A DNA stretch of 64,000 nucleotides from Bacteroidetes bacterium 46-16. GTDB taxonomy: Bacteria > Bacteroidota > Bacteroidia > Chitinophagales > Chitinophagaceae. Position 1 is the stretch's first letter, and each line of letters begins with the position of its first letter. The notes below the pieces were generated by a model. It had not been told where the DNA came from. It saw only the letters and a list, made by a program, of their open reading frames with translations, and made no database searches. The DNA is taken from the NCBI GenBank assembly GCA_001897835.1, contig MKUN01000031.1, positions 1 to 64,000 of the forward strand. Direction: 5' to 3'. Positions 25,964 to 35,530 of the stretch are shown piece by piece. The translations under genes were made by a program, and so were the position numbers.

Positions 25964-27076
25964 ATGAAGAAAGGGCTCTATTTTTCTTGGTTCGTTCTGT
26001 CATCATTCATTACGGTCTCCTGCAATGAAAACAAAGACGAAGACATGCACCTGGCACATCGCAAACAGGGCTCCATGGATATGATTACGCTTTCCGGTTG
26101 GGATGAATTATATGCCGGCATTAAAACGGACACTGTGAGAAAAAAGGAAATTTCCGAATCGTCATCGATTGTCGGAACAGCAGCTTTTGACGAACAAAAA
26201 ATAACTGTAGTAACGGCAAGGTTCAGGGGAAGGCTTGATAAAGTTTATGTCAAAAACCCTCAACAATATATTGGCAAAGGACAACCTCTTTATGCTATCT
26301 ATAGCGAAGAGCTGTTGTCCGATGAAAAGGAGCTGATTGATGCTTTGGAACAGCAGGGGAAATTTAATACCATAAAACAAGTAATTGATGAGTTGATCAA
26401 CGGTGCCAGGAAAAAGCTATTGTTATGGGGACTGACACCTGATCAGATTACTGCACTTGAAAAGACAAAGAAAACCAGTCCGCTGGTGGATTTCTATAGT
26501 CCTGTATCAGGTACGGTCGTTGAGTTGTCCGTAAGCGAAGGACAATACGTGGATGCAGGCACTTTGCTGTACCGGATTGCCGATCTGTCCGGACTCTGGG
26601 TAGAGACACAGGTATACGCTGATGAATTAAAATGGCTGAAGCAGAAACCACAGGTGCAAATTGAGTTTGACGCCTATCCGGGTGAACTGTTCAATGCCCA
26701 ACCAGTATTTGAGAACCCAGCGCTGGAAACAGATCAGAAAATAAGCCTGATAAGGTTTCTCATCGATAACCGGGAAAACCGGATCAAACCGGGGATGATG
26801 GGCTACGTTCATGTTAACAGGAACGAACGCGAGACAATTGTGATCCCGAAATCTTCTATTCTGGTAGGCGACATGGTGACCGTGTGGGTCAAAACGATGG
26901 ACAATATGTATGAGCCAAGGAACATAATGATAGGCATTCAAAACAAGAAAGAAGTAGAGGTGCTCAGTGGTTTACAGGAAGGTGAAATAGTGGTAACAAA
27001 TGGGGCTTACCTGCTGAACAGTGCGCTGATCCTCAAGAAAGGCGCAGGCGGTGATATGGGCGGAATGAAAATGTAA
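25964..27076 (+). CDS. RND periplasmic adaptor, CusB-like lipoprotein 2
   Basis: Start at ATG 25964 rather than GTG 25955, 370 residues. Lipobox 'SSFITVSC', then His/Met-containing 'EDMHLAHRKQGSMDM', lipoyl-like halves ('RFRGRLDKVYVKNPQQYIGKG', 'DFYSPVSGTVVEL') and beta-barrel/membrane-proximal parts; the C-terminus is Gly/Met-rich ('GAGGDMGGMKM'). It is homologous in layout to the preceding adaptor but clearly divergent. Two adaptors in one operon suggest a heteromeric adaptor ring or two metal specificities. Confidence 0.85.
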   Translation: MKKGLYFSWFVLSSFITVSCNENKDEDMHLAHRKQGSMDMITLSGWDELYAGIKTDTVRKKEISESSSIVGTAAFDEQKITVVTARFRGRLDKVYVKNPQQYIGKGQPLYAIYSEELLSDEKELIDALEQQGKFNTIKQVIDELINGARKKLLLWGLTPDQITALEKTKKTSPLVDFYSPVSGTVVELSVSEGQYVDAGTLLYRIADLSGLWVETQVYADELKWLKQKPQVQIEFDAYPGELFNAQPVFENPALETDQKISLIRFLIDNRENRIKPGMMGYVHVNRNERETIVIPKSSILVGDMVTVWVKTMDNMYEPRNIMIGIQNKKEVEVLSGLQEGEIVVTNGAYLLNSALILKKGAGGDMGGMKM

Positions 27077-27139
27077 ATATTGACGACAGCAATTGGTATA
27101 TTCTAAACGAAATCAGTTAATCAATAAATAAAGATCTAT

Positions 27140-27343
27140 ATGCACAGTCGCAAACATATTCTTATGATGATGGCAGGTTGCCTGCTGCCATTGATCCTGA
27201 TCATCATTGCTCCTTTACTGGGCATCAGGGGGCAGTGGACAACAGCAATATTTTTCATTTCGATGTTTGTCTGTCATTTGCTTATGCCAATGCATCATCA
27301 CAACCATCCTAAAAAAGATAACAATGAATCGCATTCACATTAA
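27140..27343 (+). CDS. Small membrane protein, DUF2933-like
   Basis: 67 residues: two membrane spans (about 8-28 and 33-50) and a short His-rich end ('MPMHHHNHPKK', 'SHSH'). This resembles DUF2933-type small proteins found in metal-resistance loci. The His tail may bind copper or silver. It overlaps the next gene by 20 bases in another frame. The family call is tentative. Confidence 0.6.
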   Translation: MHSRKHILMMMAGCLLPLILIIIAPLLGIRGQWTTAIFFISMFVCHLLMPMHHHNHPKKDNNESHSH

Positions 27344-27602
27344 ATCCCTGGGATTTGCCTTCGGCTTGACCGCATGGCTGATATACAGCACCTGTATCAT
27401 CGTCATGCAAATGGCCAGTGCTGAACTGGCATTTGATTTCTTCAATCATTTTTTTCATGGTTTTCAGGCAGGCAGCCTGATACATAGCCATTTATCTGCC
27501 GGTGAAATAGTTTGCGGCATGGTACAAACCTTTATTTTTTTCTGGCTTGTGGGAGCCAGTATTGCAGCAATATACAATACAGTAACAAGAACAAAGCAAT
27601 AA
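27324..27602 (+). CDS. DUF5676 family membrane protein
   Basis: The track starts this frame at 27207, but the natural start is ATG 27324 ('MNRIHIKSLGFAFGLTAWLI'), giving 92 residues and a 20-base overlap with the preceding gene. It has two or three membrane spans and 'FFNHFFHGFQ' between them. This fits DUF5676, a small membrane family that often accompanies metal P-type ATPases and RND pumps. Function unknown. Confidence 0.72.
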   Translation: MNRIHIKSLGFAFGLTAWLIYSTCIIVMQMASAELAFDFFNHFFHGFQAGSLIHSHLSAGEIVCGMVQTFIFFWLVGASIAAIYNTVTRTKQ

Positions 27603-27619
27603 GTCTGTTGGCATGATAA

Positions 27620-30322
27620 ATGCGCTATATGGAATCTAATAATTTAAAAGCCGCCTGGTCTGTTTCTAAAGAGGCCATTATACAATACTTCCAGACCGAT
27701 CCTGAAATTGGGCTCGACGCTGCGGAAGTAATAAAAAGACAACAACAATACGGACTCAATAAAATTGAGTCAAAAAAGAAAACAAGCCTTTTCAGTATTC
27801 TCTTATCACAGTTTATAAGCCCGTTCGTGCTTTTACTGGCTATCGCTGCGGGTATGTCTTTTTTCTTTGATGAATGGCTGGATGGTATTGCGATCATAGC
27901 CGTCATTGTCATCAACGCCATTATCGGGTTTTTCATGGAATTTCAGGCAGAGCGTTCCATGGAGGCATTAAAGAAGCTGACATCTGTTCCTGCTAAAGTG
28001 ATCAGAGAAGGTGTGATGGCGGAGATCCCGTCAGAAGCGTTAGTGCCTGGCGATATCATGTTTGTAGAAGGGGGAGATATGGTTACTGCCGATGCCAGGA
28101 TTATTCAGGCATCGCAATTACAAACTGATGAATCAGCACTCACCGGAGAATCATTACCGGTTGAAAAAAGGCCGGAACCAGTTGCCGATAATACGCTGCT
28201 GGCCGAGCGGCACAACATGGTTTTTAAAGGTACTTTTGTTGCAAAAGGTAACTGTCGTTCTGTTGTAGTGCATACAGGGATGAATACAGAACTTGGTTCG
28301 GTTGCCCGCCTGGTACAGGGTGCTAATCAGGCCGCCACCCCTTTAGAGAAGAAAATCCAGGTTTTCAGCAAGAAGCTGATCTGGATAACGGTCGCTTTAA
28401 TTATCATCATTTTCGTAGCCGGACTGCTAAACGGGCAAAAATTTGTTGTCATGCTGGAAACATCTATTGCACTAGCCGTTGCCGCGATACCGGAAGGGCT
28501 GCCTATCGTCTCTACATTGGCGCTGGCTTTTGGTATGCTCAGGATGGCCAGGTATAATGTAATCGTTAAAAAGCTCTCGTCCGTTGAAACGCTGGGGGGA
28601 ACAAATGTTATTTGCACAGACAAGACAGGAACACTTACTGTGAACAAAATTGAAGCAAGCTATATTCAGCTTTCAGACAAGGCTTCCCGCATTGCCATAG
28701 ACATTGCGGCAGGGACGACCAAATGGATAGACGATGCGCAGGTTCCAACGGATGCAGCGTACGAACACTTATGCCGTATATCAGCTTTATGTAACACAGC
28801 ATCCTATCTGAATGAGAACGGAATAGAAAAGGAAACCGGCGATCCGCTGGAAATCGGGTTATTAAAAATGATCTTTGCCTCCCCCAAACGAAAAGAAAAT
28901 TATGTACAACAACACCTTAAAATAGATGAGATCCCCTTTTCTTCCGATACCAAGGTAATGGCTACGCTTCATGCGCAGGCTGATGGGCGCTATTATATTG
29001 CAGCAAAAGGGGCTGCCGAAGAATTATTTGCTCATTGCACCAGGGTTTTAGAAGATGGGCAGGAACTACCGTTTACAGAGGACAAACAGCAACATTGGGT
29101 TAACCTGGCAGAGATACATGCGCAATCGGGATTAAGGATGCTGGCATTTGCATACAGGAACGCAGATGTTAAAGAAAGCGGCTTTTTAAATGATCTTACA
29201 TTGGCCGGACTTATTGGCTTCATCGATCCTCCCAGGCAGGAAGTACCTGCAGCCATTGCGGAATGTAAATCTGCGGGAATAAAAGTGGTCATGATTACAG
29301 GCGACCATCCAGCCACAGCCCAAAATATCGCTTTACAGTTAGGGTTGGCAGAACCGGGAGACAAAGTAATGCATGGTAAAGACATGAAGCCATATAAAGA
29401 GCTTTCAGAAAGTGACAAAGAACAATGGCTCCATTCCGCTGTATTTGCCCGGGTATCTCCCGAACAAAAACTTGATCTTATAACGCTATTCCAGGAAAAG
29501 CAAATGGTAGTAGGCATGACCGGAGATGGTGTTAATGATGCCCCTGCACTAAAAAAAGCAGATATAGGAATTGCAATGGGGCAAAGGGGTACGCAAGTGG
29601 CGCAGGAAGTAGCGGACATGGTTTTGAAAGACGATGCATTTTCATCCATTGTACTGGCTGTTAAACAAGGTCGCGTGATCTTTGACAATATCCGGAAATT
29701 TGTGATCTTTTTGCTGTCATGTAACTTAAGTGAGCTATTGATCATCGCCACAGCTTCCGTACTGAACTTACATTTTCAGCTATTTCCACTACAGATACTA
29801 TTCATCAATCTCATCACCGATGTTTTACCGGCATTGGCATTGGGTGTAACGGAACCAGCTCCGCACATCATGCAACGGCAACCCTACAGCTCAGATACCC
29901 CGGTCATTGACAGAAAAAGATGGTATGCGATATTTGCCTATTCTACCATCATAGCCATTATAACGATAGGGGCTGTGTTCGCCAGTCATGAGCTATTGCA
30001 TAAAGATGAAAAATGGAATGCGGAACTCTGCAATAATATCCTCTTTTACTCTTTGATCTTTACACAGATATTCCATGTGTTTAATATGTCGTTTGAAAAA
30101 GGTGTCAGGTTTTATAAGACAGAAGTTTTCAGAAGCAAATATGTCTGGTATGCCGTTGTAAGTTGCATTGTCCTCACACTGCTTTCTTATTGGATACTGC
30201 CGTTGAGAAAAGTCCTTGAAGTCTCTATTTACGGCTGGAGGGACTGGAGTATTGTCCTGATTGCATCGCTGAGTTCTTTATTATTGATTCAAATCTTCAA
30301 GAAACTTAAGTTGACCATTTAG
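27620..30322 (+). CDS. Cation-translocating P2-type ATPase
   Basis: 900 residues, with cation_ATPase_N at the start, the actuator motif 'LTGESLPVEK', the M4 motif 'VAAIPEGLPIVSTLALAFG', the phosphorylation site 'DKTGTLTVN' (Asp near 334), and the hinge 'MTGDGVNDAPALKKADIGIAMG'. The PEGLP signature and lack of a CPC/CPH motif place it in the P2 group (Ca, Mn, Na/K-like), not the P1B heavy-metal group. It sits 17 bases after the DUF5676 gene, so it may be part of the efflux operon. Substrate cannot be fixed from sequence. Confidence 0.88.
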   Translation: MRYMESNNLKAAWSVSKEAIIQYFQTDPEIGLDAAEVIKRQQQYGLNKIESKKKTSLFSILLSQFISPFVLLLAIAAGMSFFFDEWLDGIAIIAVIVINAIIGFFMEFQAERSMEALKKLTSVPAKVIREGVMAEIPSEALVPGDIMFVEGGDMVTADARIIQASQLQTDESALTGESLPVEKRPEPVADNTLLAERHNMVFKGTFVAKGNCRSVVVHTGMNTELGSVARLVQGANQAATPLEKKIQVFSKKLIWITVALIIIIFVAGLLNGQKFVVMLETSIALAVAAIPEGLPIVSTLALAFGMLRMARYNVIVKKLSSVETLGGTNVICTDKTGTLTVNKIEASYIQLSDKASRIAIDIAAGTTKWIDDAQVPTDAAYEHLCRISALCNTASYLNENGIEKETGDPLEIGLLKMIFASPKRKENYVQQHLKIDEIPFSSDTKVMATLHAQADGRYYIAAKGAAEELFAHCTRVLEDGQELPFTEDKQQHWVNLAEIHAQSGLRMLAFAYRNADVKESGFLNDLTLAGLIGFIDPPRQEVPAAIAECKSAGIKVVMITGDHPATAQNIALQLGLAEPGDKVMHGKDMKPYKELSESDKEQWLHSAVFARVSPEQKLDLITLFQEKQMVVGMTGDGVNDAPALKKADIGIAMGQRGTQVAQEVADMVLKDDAFSSIVLAVKQGRVIFDNIRKFVIFLLSCNLSELLIIATASVLNLHFQLFPLQILFINLITDVLPALALGVTEPAPHIMQRQPYSSDTPVIDRKRWYAIFAYSTIIAIITIGAVFASHELLHKDEKWNAELCNNILFYSLIFTQIFHVFNMSFEKGVRFYKTEVFRSKYVWYAVVSCIVLTLLSYWILPLRKVLEVSIYGWRDWSIVLIASLSSLLLIQIFKKLKLTI

Positions 30323-30392
30323 AAGGAAATTCGTGTAAGTAACATACAATGCCATATCAGCGATCATATTGTGGGGCTGGTTCAGTGTAGAT

Positions 30393-30427
30393 GGGCTGCT
30401 TTATTTTTAAGGCAGCCCTTTGCTTTT
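30393..30427. terminator. Shared terminator between convergent genes
   Basis: GGGCTGC (30393-30399) pairs with GCAGCCC (30412-30418), with a 12-base loop, followed by TTTGCTTTT. It lies between the convergent ATPase and ATP-cone genes and can serve the plus strand. The T-rich loop and A-rich upstream side allow some use on the minus strand. Confidence 0.7.
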
Positions 30428-30433
30428 GTACCA

Positions 30434-31291
30434 CTATACTGCCGTTGATATTTCATTACACAGATGATGGCATTCGGTTGCTATCCTCTTTATTCTTTCT
30501 TCAGAAGAAATGATCTTAGAAAGCAGCCCCATACCATTTTTCAATTCAGAGCATAAAACTATATCCTGATCCAGCAGGGTCTGTTTCTCGAATTTGGTAA
30601 GTGTAGTCAGGCTCGTGATAGGATGTAAACCATATTTGTCAATGAGTTCCTTTAAACTGCTCCCTTTAGGGTAGTCCCATCCTATAAGCCTTAATCCAGA
30701 GCATAGGCCGTAGCTTATGGCATCATCAGAAAAACGGGTGTTTGTAGCAACCCATGCCTGGTGTATTTTGTGCTCGTGGCCTTCCATATTTTTCCAGCTC
30801 TTTTCGATGTCCCAGAACCGCGCACTGATATATAGAGGGATTTTTACGTCGCAATTAAACCCTTTTTGATTATGAAATTTACATTCGACCATAAAATGTT
30901 CCTGGTCCTTTTGAGCCACTACGTCCACTTCATGTATTACACATTGCCCTTTCACCATTTGGTCAACCTTTGTTTCATACCCCATGTGCTTAAGCAGCCT
31001 GCCAATAAATTGTTCGAAAGGGAACCCGGTTGGGCCTAGCTCAAGGATGGCATTCTTTAATTTATACCTGGAAGCCTCCGCATGAGGTAATCCCTTTAGC
31101 AAAGAATACGCCTTCCGGTAAATCAGCTTTGTGGGTATTCCTTCGTAAGAATCTTTGATAACTTTTTCTATAATAGATGCTACTTGCTTATGATCGGCAC
31201 CGGACTTTAGTAATGAATGCCGTAGCTGATCTACTGAAAACGCCGCCTTATTTCCTGATGCTTTTGTTACATGAAAATGCTTGTGTTTCAT
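30434..31291 (-). CDS. ATP-cone plus restriction-endonuclease-like protein
   Basis: 285 residues. The first 90 resemble an ATP-cone domain ('VTKASGNKAAFSVDQLRHSL', 'AYSLLKGLPHAEASRYKLK'), a nucleotide-binding module known from ribonucleotide reductases. Residues about 105-190 have a PD-(D/E)xK pattern: 'FIGRLLKHMGYETKV', 'HEVDVVAQKDQEHFMVECKF' (Asp, then Glu-x-Lys). Such ATP-cone/Mrr-like fusions recur in Bacteroidota and are thought to be nucleotide-regulated nucleases. It is alone on the minus strand, bounded by a bidirectional terminator. Confidence 0.75.
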   Translation of the reverse strand: MKHKHFHVTKASGNKAAFSVDQLRHSLLKSGADHKQVASIIEKVIKDSYEGIPTKLIYRKAYSLLKGLPHAEASRYKLKNAILELGPTGFPFEQFIGRLLKHMGYETKVDQMVKGQCVIHEVDVVAQKDQEHFMVECKFHNQKGFNCDVKIPLYISARFWDIEKSWKNMEGHEHKIHQAWVATNTRFSDDAISYGLCSGLRLIGWDYPKGSSLKELIDKYGLHPITSLTTLTKFEKQTLLDQDIVLCSELKNGMGLLSKIISSEERIKRIATECHHLCNEISTAV

Positions 31292-31863
31292 AAATAGTAA
31301 TTAAATGTGTTGATGCCCCGATTGTATAGGCGTTACCGAAGGAGGGTTAAAATTATTTTTTTCTTTTACTGGGTTAGTCCCTTACTACATGCTCAAGCCC
31401 CCATAAATAAGGCATTGCTAAGAAGTCTTGCAAGAATATAATCTTACAACAATACTACCTGTTTGTAAAATTCAAAACATTGACCATTATCACAATTACA
31501 CATGCTGACCGTCATTGATAAATAAAGCTTGAGAAGATAATTTACACAACAGCAAGTTAATGACTATGTATGAATATACGGAAATCAATGTAAAAATGTA
31601 GATAATAAAGATGGGTAAAAATAATGTTATCACTGTCTAATATATCGTTGAGTAAGCGCCGAGCGCATCGCAAAATTTCAAACAAGAAATGCAATAAAGC
31701 TAACAATCTATGCTGCGCAAATAAATACATTGTGATACGCCTGCATCACTCAATAACCTAAACTAATCGAACGTCAGTACTGACAGATGTTCGTTCACCT
31801 AAGAAGGTCAAATAGAGTAATGAATTTGCGTGAAAACATGAATATCTGATATTATTATAAAAC
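31292..31863. other. Long intergenic region before PPK2
   Basis: 572 bases between divergent genes (ATP-cone nuclease and PPK2). It is AT-rich with no ORF over about 15 codons that looks real and no clear tRNA or CRISPR repeat. It should hold promoters for both genes, but I could not identify a good TTTG/TAnnTTTG pair. Confidence 0.4.
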
Positions 31864-32604
31864 ATGAAGGAGATAAAACTCGTTAAGGTAAGTTCGGCAC
31901 CTCAGCATAAGATGGGTAAACAAGCTTTGAATGAAAAGCTTTCATCGCTCAGGGAAAGAATGTTCGCACTACAGCACCTGTTTTACGCGAATGCGGATAA
32001 AAGCATGCTAATAATTTTTCAGGGGATGGATACCTCCGGGAAAGACAGTACGATACGCCATGTATTCTCCTGTATTAATCCCCTTGGCGTTCATGCATAT
32101 TCATTCACAGAGCCATGCGATAGAGAGCAGAAACATGATTTCTTATGGCGTATCTATCAACAACTGCCAGAGAAAGGACGCATCCAGATATTTAACCGGT
32201 CTCATTATGAGGATATTTTAGTCCCTTCTATCCACCAGTTATTGGATAAAAGCCTCATTGAAAGACGATATGACGCTATTAATTCTTTTGAACAGGAATT
32301 AATCGATAATGGGACTATTATCCTGAAATTTTATTTGCATCTAAGTAAAAAAGAACAACATAAAAGACTGGAGAAGCGCAAAAGCGATCCCCTGAAAAAA
32401 TGGAAATATAAGAAATCTGATAAGACGGAAGCCAAAAAATGGCAGGGCTATATGAAGGTTTATGAACGTATCCTGAATGATTGCAGTTCCCAGGTACCTT
32501 GGCAAATTGTTCCTGCCGATGATAAGCAGTACCGCAATTATCTGGTAGCTAAAGCTATTGTGGATACACTGGAAGGTTTAAAATTGAAATACCCGGGCCA
32601 ATAG
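31864..32604 (+). CDS. PPK2-family polyphosphate kinase
   Basis: 246 residues. The Walker A-like motif 'IIFQGMDTSGKDSTIRHV' and the following 'IFNRSHYEDIL' and 'KRLEKRKSDPLKKWK' are characteristic of PPK2 polyphosphate:nucleotide phosphotransferases. The enzyme transfers phosphate from polyphosphate to AMP, ADP or GDP, allowing ATP regeneration when respiration fails. It is followed closely by a DUF1622 gene and then PEP synthase, forming an energy-conservation group. PPK2 class cannot be read reliably from sequence alone. Confidence 0.88.
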   Translation: MKEIKLVKVSSAPQHKMGKQALNEKLSSLRERMFALQHLFYANADKSMLIIFQGMDTSGKDSTIRHVFSCINPLGVHAYSFTEPCDREQKHDFLWRIYQQLPEKGRIQIFNRSHYEDILVPSIHQLLDKSLIERRYDAINSFEQELIDNGTIILKFYLHLSKKEQHKRLEKRKSDPLKKWKYKKSDKTEAKKWQGYMKVYERILNDCSSQVPWQIVPADDKQYRNYLVAKAIVDTLEGLKLKYPGQ

Positions 32605-32609
32605 TGTCG

Positions 32610-32927
32610 ATGCAAGTATTCAACTACATAGCTACTGGTATCGGTATTGCAGGAAGCTGTATTATTATTTGGGGTGTTCTTTTGACTGTATTCAATTTTT
32701 TTAAGATAGAGTCAAACAGATTTATCAAAAAAATCGATAGCAAGGACGATGGAGAAATCCGGTATTCTTTTAGCTCCTATATGCTTTTAGGATTGGACTT
32801 TATGCTGGCAGCAGATATCATTCATACAATTCATAATCCTGTACTTAATGAGCTCTATATACTTGCAATAATAGTGGCTATCCGCTCGGTAATAAGTTTC
32901 TTCATGCACAAAGAGATGAAAAATTAG
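32610..32927 (+). CDS. DUF1622 membrane protein
   Basis: 105 residues from ATG 32610 (the GTG at 32604 is also possible). It has three membrane segments. The 'MLLGLDFMLAADIIHTIHNP' and 'LAIIVAIRSVISFFM' elements match DUF1622. Function unknown. It follows PPK2 by a few bases and is probably co-transcribed. Confidence 0.75.
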   Translation: MQVFNYIATGIGIAGSCIIIWGVLLTVFNFFKIESNRFIKKIDSKDDGEIRYSFSSYMLLGLDFMLAADIIHTIHNPVLNELYILAIIVAIRSVISFFMHKEMKN

Positions 32928-33061
32928 AAAGGAATTATGAAAACAAGATGCCTGCAATCTGATAAAACCAATGCTGAAATATAGAGTACGCTAAGAAACA
33001 CCGCCTATATCATTAGAAATTTACCAGAAAGATTAATTAACTATTCAATACAACGGCCTAT

Positions 33062-35470
33062 ATGAAATTAATAAAGAACTTTTCTGAACTCAGAATAGAA
33101 GATATCCCGATGGTAGGCGGTAAGAATGCTTCTCTCGGTGAAATGTTTAGCATGCTTACTCAAAAAGGCATTAATATACCGGACGGCTTTGCAGTAACAT
33201 CTGATGGATACTGGAATTTCCTGAATAGTAATAATATCAGACCAAAGCTAAGTAACCTGCTTGCACGACTTGATACCAAAGCCTTTGAAAATTTGCGTGA
33301 AATTGGCTTAAACGCAAGAAAACTTTTGCTCGAAGCCACAATTCCTGATGAATTAAGAGACGAGATTATAGCTGCTTACAAACAATTACAAGAAAGAACG
33401 GACAGTACAGTATCACTTGCGGTTCGAAGTAGTGCAACAGCAGAAGATTTACCCAATGCCAGTTTCGCTGGGCAACAGGAAACATTTTTGAATGTGCGAG
33501 GTGAGGAAAATTTAATTAAAGCATGCCAGCGCTGTTACGCTTCGCTTTTCACAGACAGAGCAATAAAATACAGGGTTGATAATCATTTTGATCATAACCA
33601 GGTTGCTTTGTCAATTGGAGTGCAAGTAATGGTTCGTTCTGATTTAGCTAGTTCGGGCGTAATGTTTACAATGGATCCTGATACCGGATTTAGGAATGTG
33701 GTTTTAATTTCAGGTGCATGGGGGTTAGGTGAAAATGTGGTGCAGGGAAACGTAAATACCGATGAATTTCTTGTTTTTAAGCCTTTATTGGGGAAAGTTA
33801 CCCAACCAATTATTTCTCATAAGTTAGGCAGTAAGCTTAAAACAATGGTTTACTCGACCAAACATACAGATGAGATTTTACGACCTGAAGATGCGGTCAT
33901 TAATTTAGACACTTCAGTAGATAAACAAAGGAATTTAGTTTTAAACGATAACGAGATTATCCAATTAGCAGAATGGGCTGGTAAAATACAGGAACATTAC
34001 AGTCAACACATGGATATTGAATGGGCGAAAGACGGCATAAATGGTAATTTATATATTGTACAAGCCAGACCGGAAACAGTCCACAGTAATAGAAGTGAAA
34101 ACTTATTCAGGCAGTATACTTTACTGGAAAAGAGCGAAGTCCTTTGTGTTGGCGCTGGTCTTGGAAACCGCATTGCGTCCGGCAAAGCGAGGATACTTCA
34201 TTCGCCTTCAGAAATTTCGAAATTAAAGGAGGGAGAAATATTGGTAACTGAGCGCACTGACCCTGATTGGGATCCTGTTTTAAAAAAAGCGACAGCTATA
34301 ATAACAGATCAGGGTGGGAGAACTTCTCATGCCGCTATCGTTGCGCGGGAGCTCGGTGCAATAGCAATCGTTGGGACCGGCAACGGAACACAAAAAATAG
34401 AAGATGGAGATGTAATTACCGTCTCAGTCGCAGGAGATGGTATGGGCACAGTTTATAAAGGCATATTGAAATGGTCTGAAAATGAAATTGATATTTCCAC
34501 GATTCCTAAACCAGATACGAAGGCTATGCTCATCCTTGCCCATCCGGATGAGGCGTTTCGTTACTCTTCTTTACCCAACGATGGGGTTGGCTTAATGCGA
34601 ATGGAATTTATTATAAGCAGTGTCATCGGTATTCACCCGATGGCCCTTCGTCATTTTGCGGAACTAAAAGATGAATCAATGAAGGGTAAAATTGAAAAAC
34701 TCACCCTACAGTACCCGGACAAACAGCAATACTTCATAAAAAAGCTGGCAGAAGCAACAGCTAAGATTGCTGCGGCTTTTTATCCGAAGGATGTAATTGT
34801 TCGTATGAGCGATTTTAAATCAAACGAATATGCTAATCTTCTTGGTGGAAAATTGTTTGAGCCCAATGAAGAAAATCCGATGATTGGCTTTAGAGGAGCT
34901 TCGCGATACTATCATCCCTTGTATAAGGAAGGTTTCGAAATGGAATGTAAAGCGATGAAACTAGTACATGAAGAAATGGGATTTACTAATATAAAACTGA
35001 TGATCCCTTTCTGCCGTACTGTGACTGAAGCACAAAAGGTAATTGAAGTGATGAACGAATTTGGTTTAAAGAAGGGTAAAAATGGACTAGAGTTATACTG
35101 TATGATTGAAATACCAAGCAACGCGTTATTAGCCGAGGAATTCGCAAAATATTTCGATGGGTTTTCCATTGGCTCTAATGACCTTACTCAACTAACATTA
35201 GGTGCTGACAGGGATTCTGAATTATTAAGCGAAACATTCGATCCTTTTAATCCAGCGGTAATGCAGCTAATTGCAATGACTTTGGAGAAGGCAAAGAAAA
35301 CAGGAACACACACAGGTTTATGTGGCCAGGCTCCAAGTGACTTTCCTGAATATGCCCAATTTCTTGTTGAAAATGGGATCGATAGTATTGCATTTAATCC
35401 AGATGCTCTGATAGCCGGAATTAGAAATATAAATGCGGCTGAAGCTGTGCTTCTGCAAACAAGGAGGTAG
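33062..35470 (+). CDS. ppsA: Phosphoenolpyruvate synthase
   Basis: 802 residues with the full domain set: an N-terminal ATP-grasp part ('VGGKNASLGEMF', 'AVRSSATAEDLPNASFAGQQ'), the swivelling phosphohistidine domain with the active His ('DQGGRTSHAAIVARELGA'), and the C-terminal PEP-binding barrel ('FSIGSNDLTQLTLGADRDS', 'GLCGQAPSD'). It converts pyruvate plus ATP and water to PEP, AMP and phosphate. AMP from this reaction is a substrate for the PPK2 and phosphorylase encoded nearby. It is close to the D-LDH-like gene downstream. Confidence 0.93.
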   Translation: MKLIKNFSELRIEDIPMVGGKNASLGEMFSMLTQKGINIPDGFAVTSDGYWNFLNSNNIRPKLSNLLARLDTKAFENLREIGLNARKLLLEATIPDELRDEIIAAYKQLQERTDSTVSLAVRSSATAEDLPNASFAGQQETFLNVRGEENLIKACQRCYASLFTDRAIKYRVDNHFDHNQVALSIGVQVMVRSDLASSGVMFTMDPDTGFRNVVLISGAWGLGENVVQGNVNTDEFLVFKPLLGKVTQPIISHKLGSKLKTMVYSTKHTDEILRPEDAVINLDTSVDKQRNLVLNDNEIIQLAEWAGKIQEHYSQHMDIEWAKDGINGNLYIVQARPETVHSNRSENLFRQYTLLEKSEVLCVGAGLGNRIASGKARILHSPSEISKLKEGEILVTERTDPDWDPVLKKATAIITDQGGRTSHAAIVARELGAIAIVGTGNGTQKIEDGDVITVSVAGDGMGTVYKGILKWSENEIDISTIPKPDTKAMLILAHPDEAFRYSSLPNDGVGLMRMEFIISSVIGIHPMALRHFAELKDESMKGKIEKLTLQYPDKQQYFIKKLAEATAKIAAAFYPKDVIVRMSDFKSNEYANLLGGKLFEPNEENPMIGFRGASRYYHPLYKEGFEMECKAMKLVHEEMGFTNIKLMIPFCRTVTEAQKVIEVMNEFGLKKGKNGLELYCMIEIPSNALLAEEFAKYFDGFSIGSNDLTQLTLGADRDSELLSETFDPFNPAVMQLIAMTLEKAKKTGTHTGLCGQAPSDFPEYAQFLVENGIDSIAFNPDALIAGIRNINAAEAVLLQTRR

Positions 35471-35530
35471 GAAATGCCAGCAGTTGGCAGACCCTGGATT
35501 GCACATGATAAAAGACTAAAATCATCATTG

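Noticed and set aside
29032-29751. 239-residue minus-strand ORF
   Set aside because: Antisense to the P2-type ATPase hinge region; shadow ORF.
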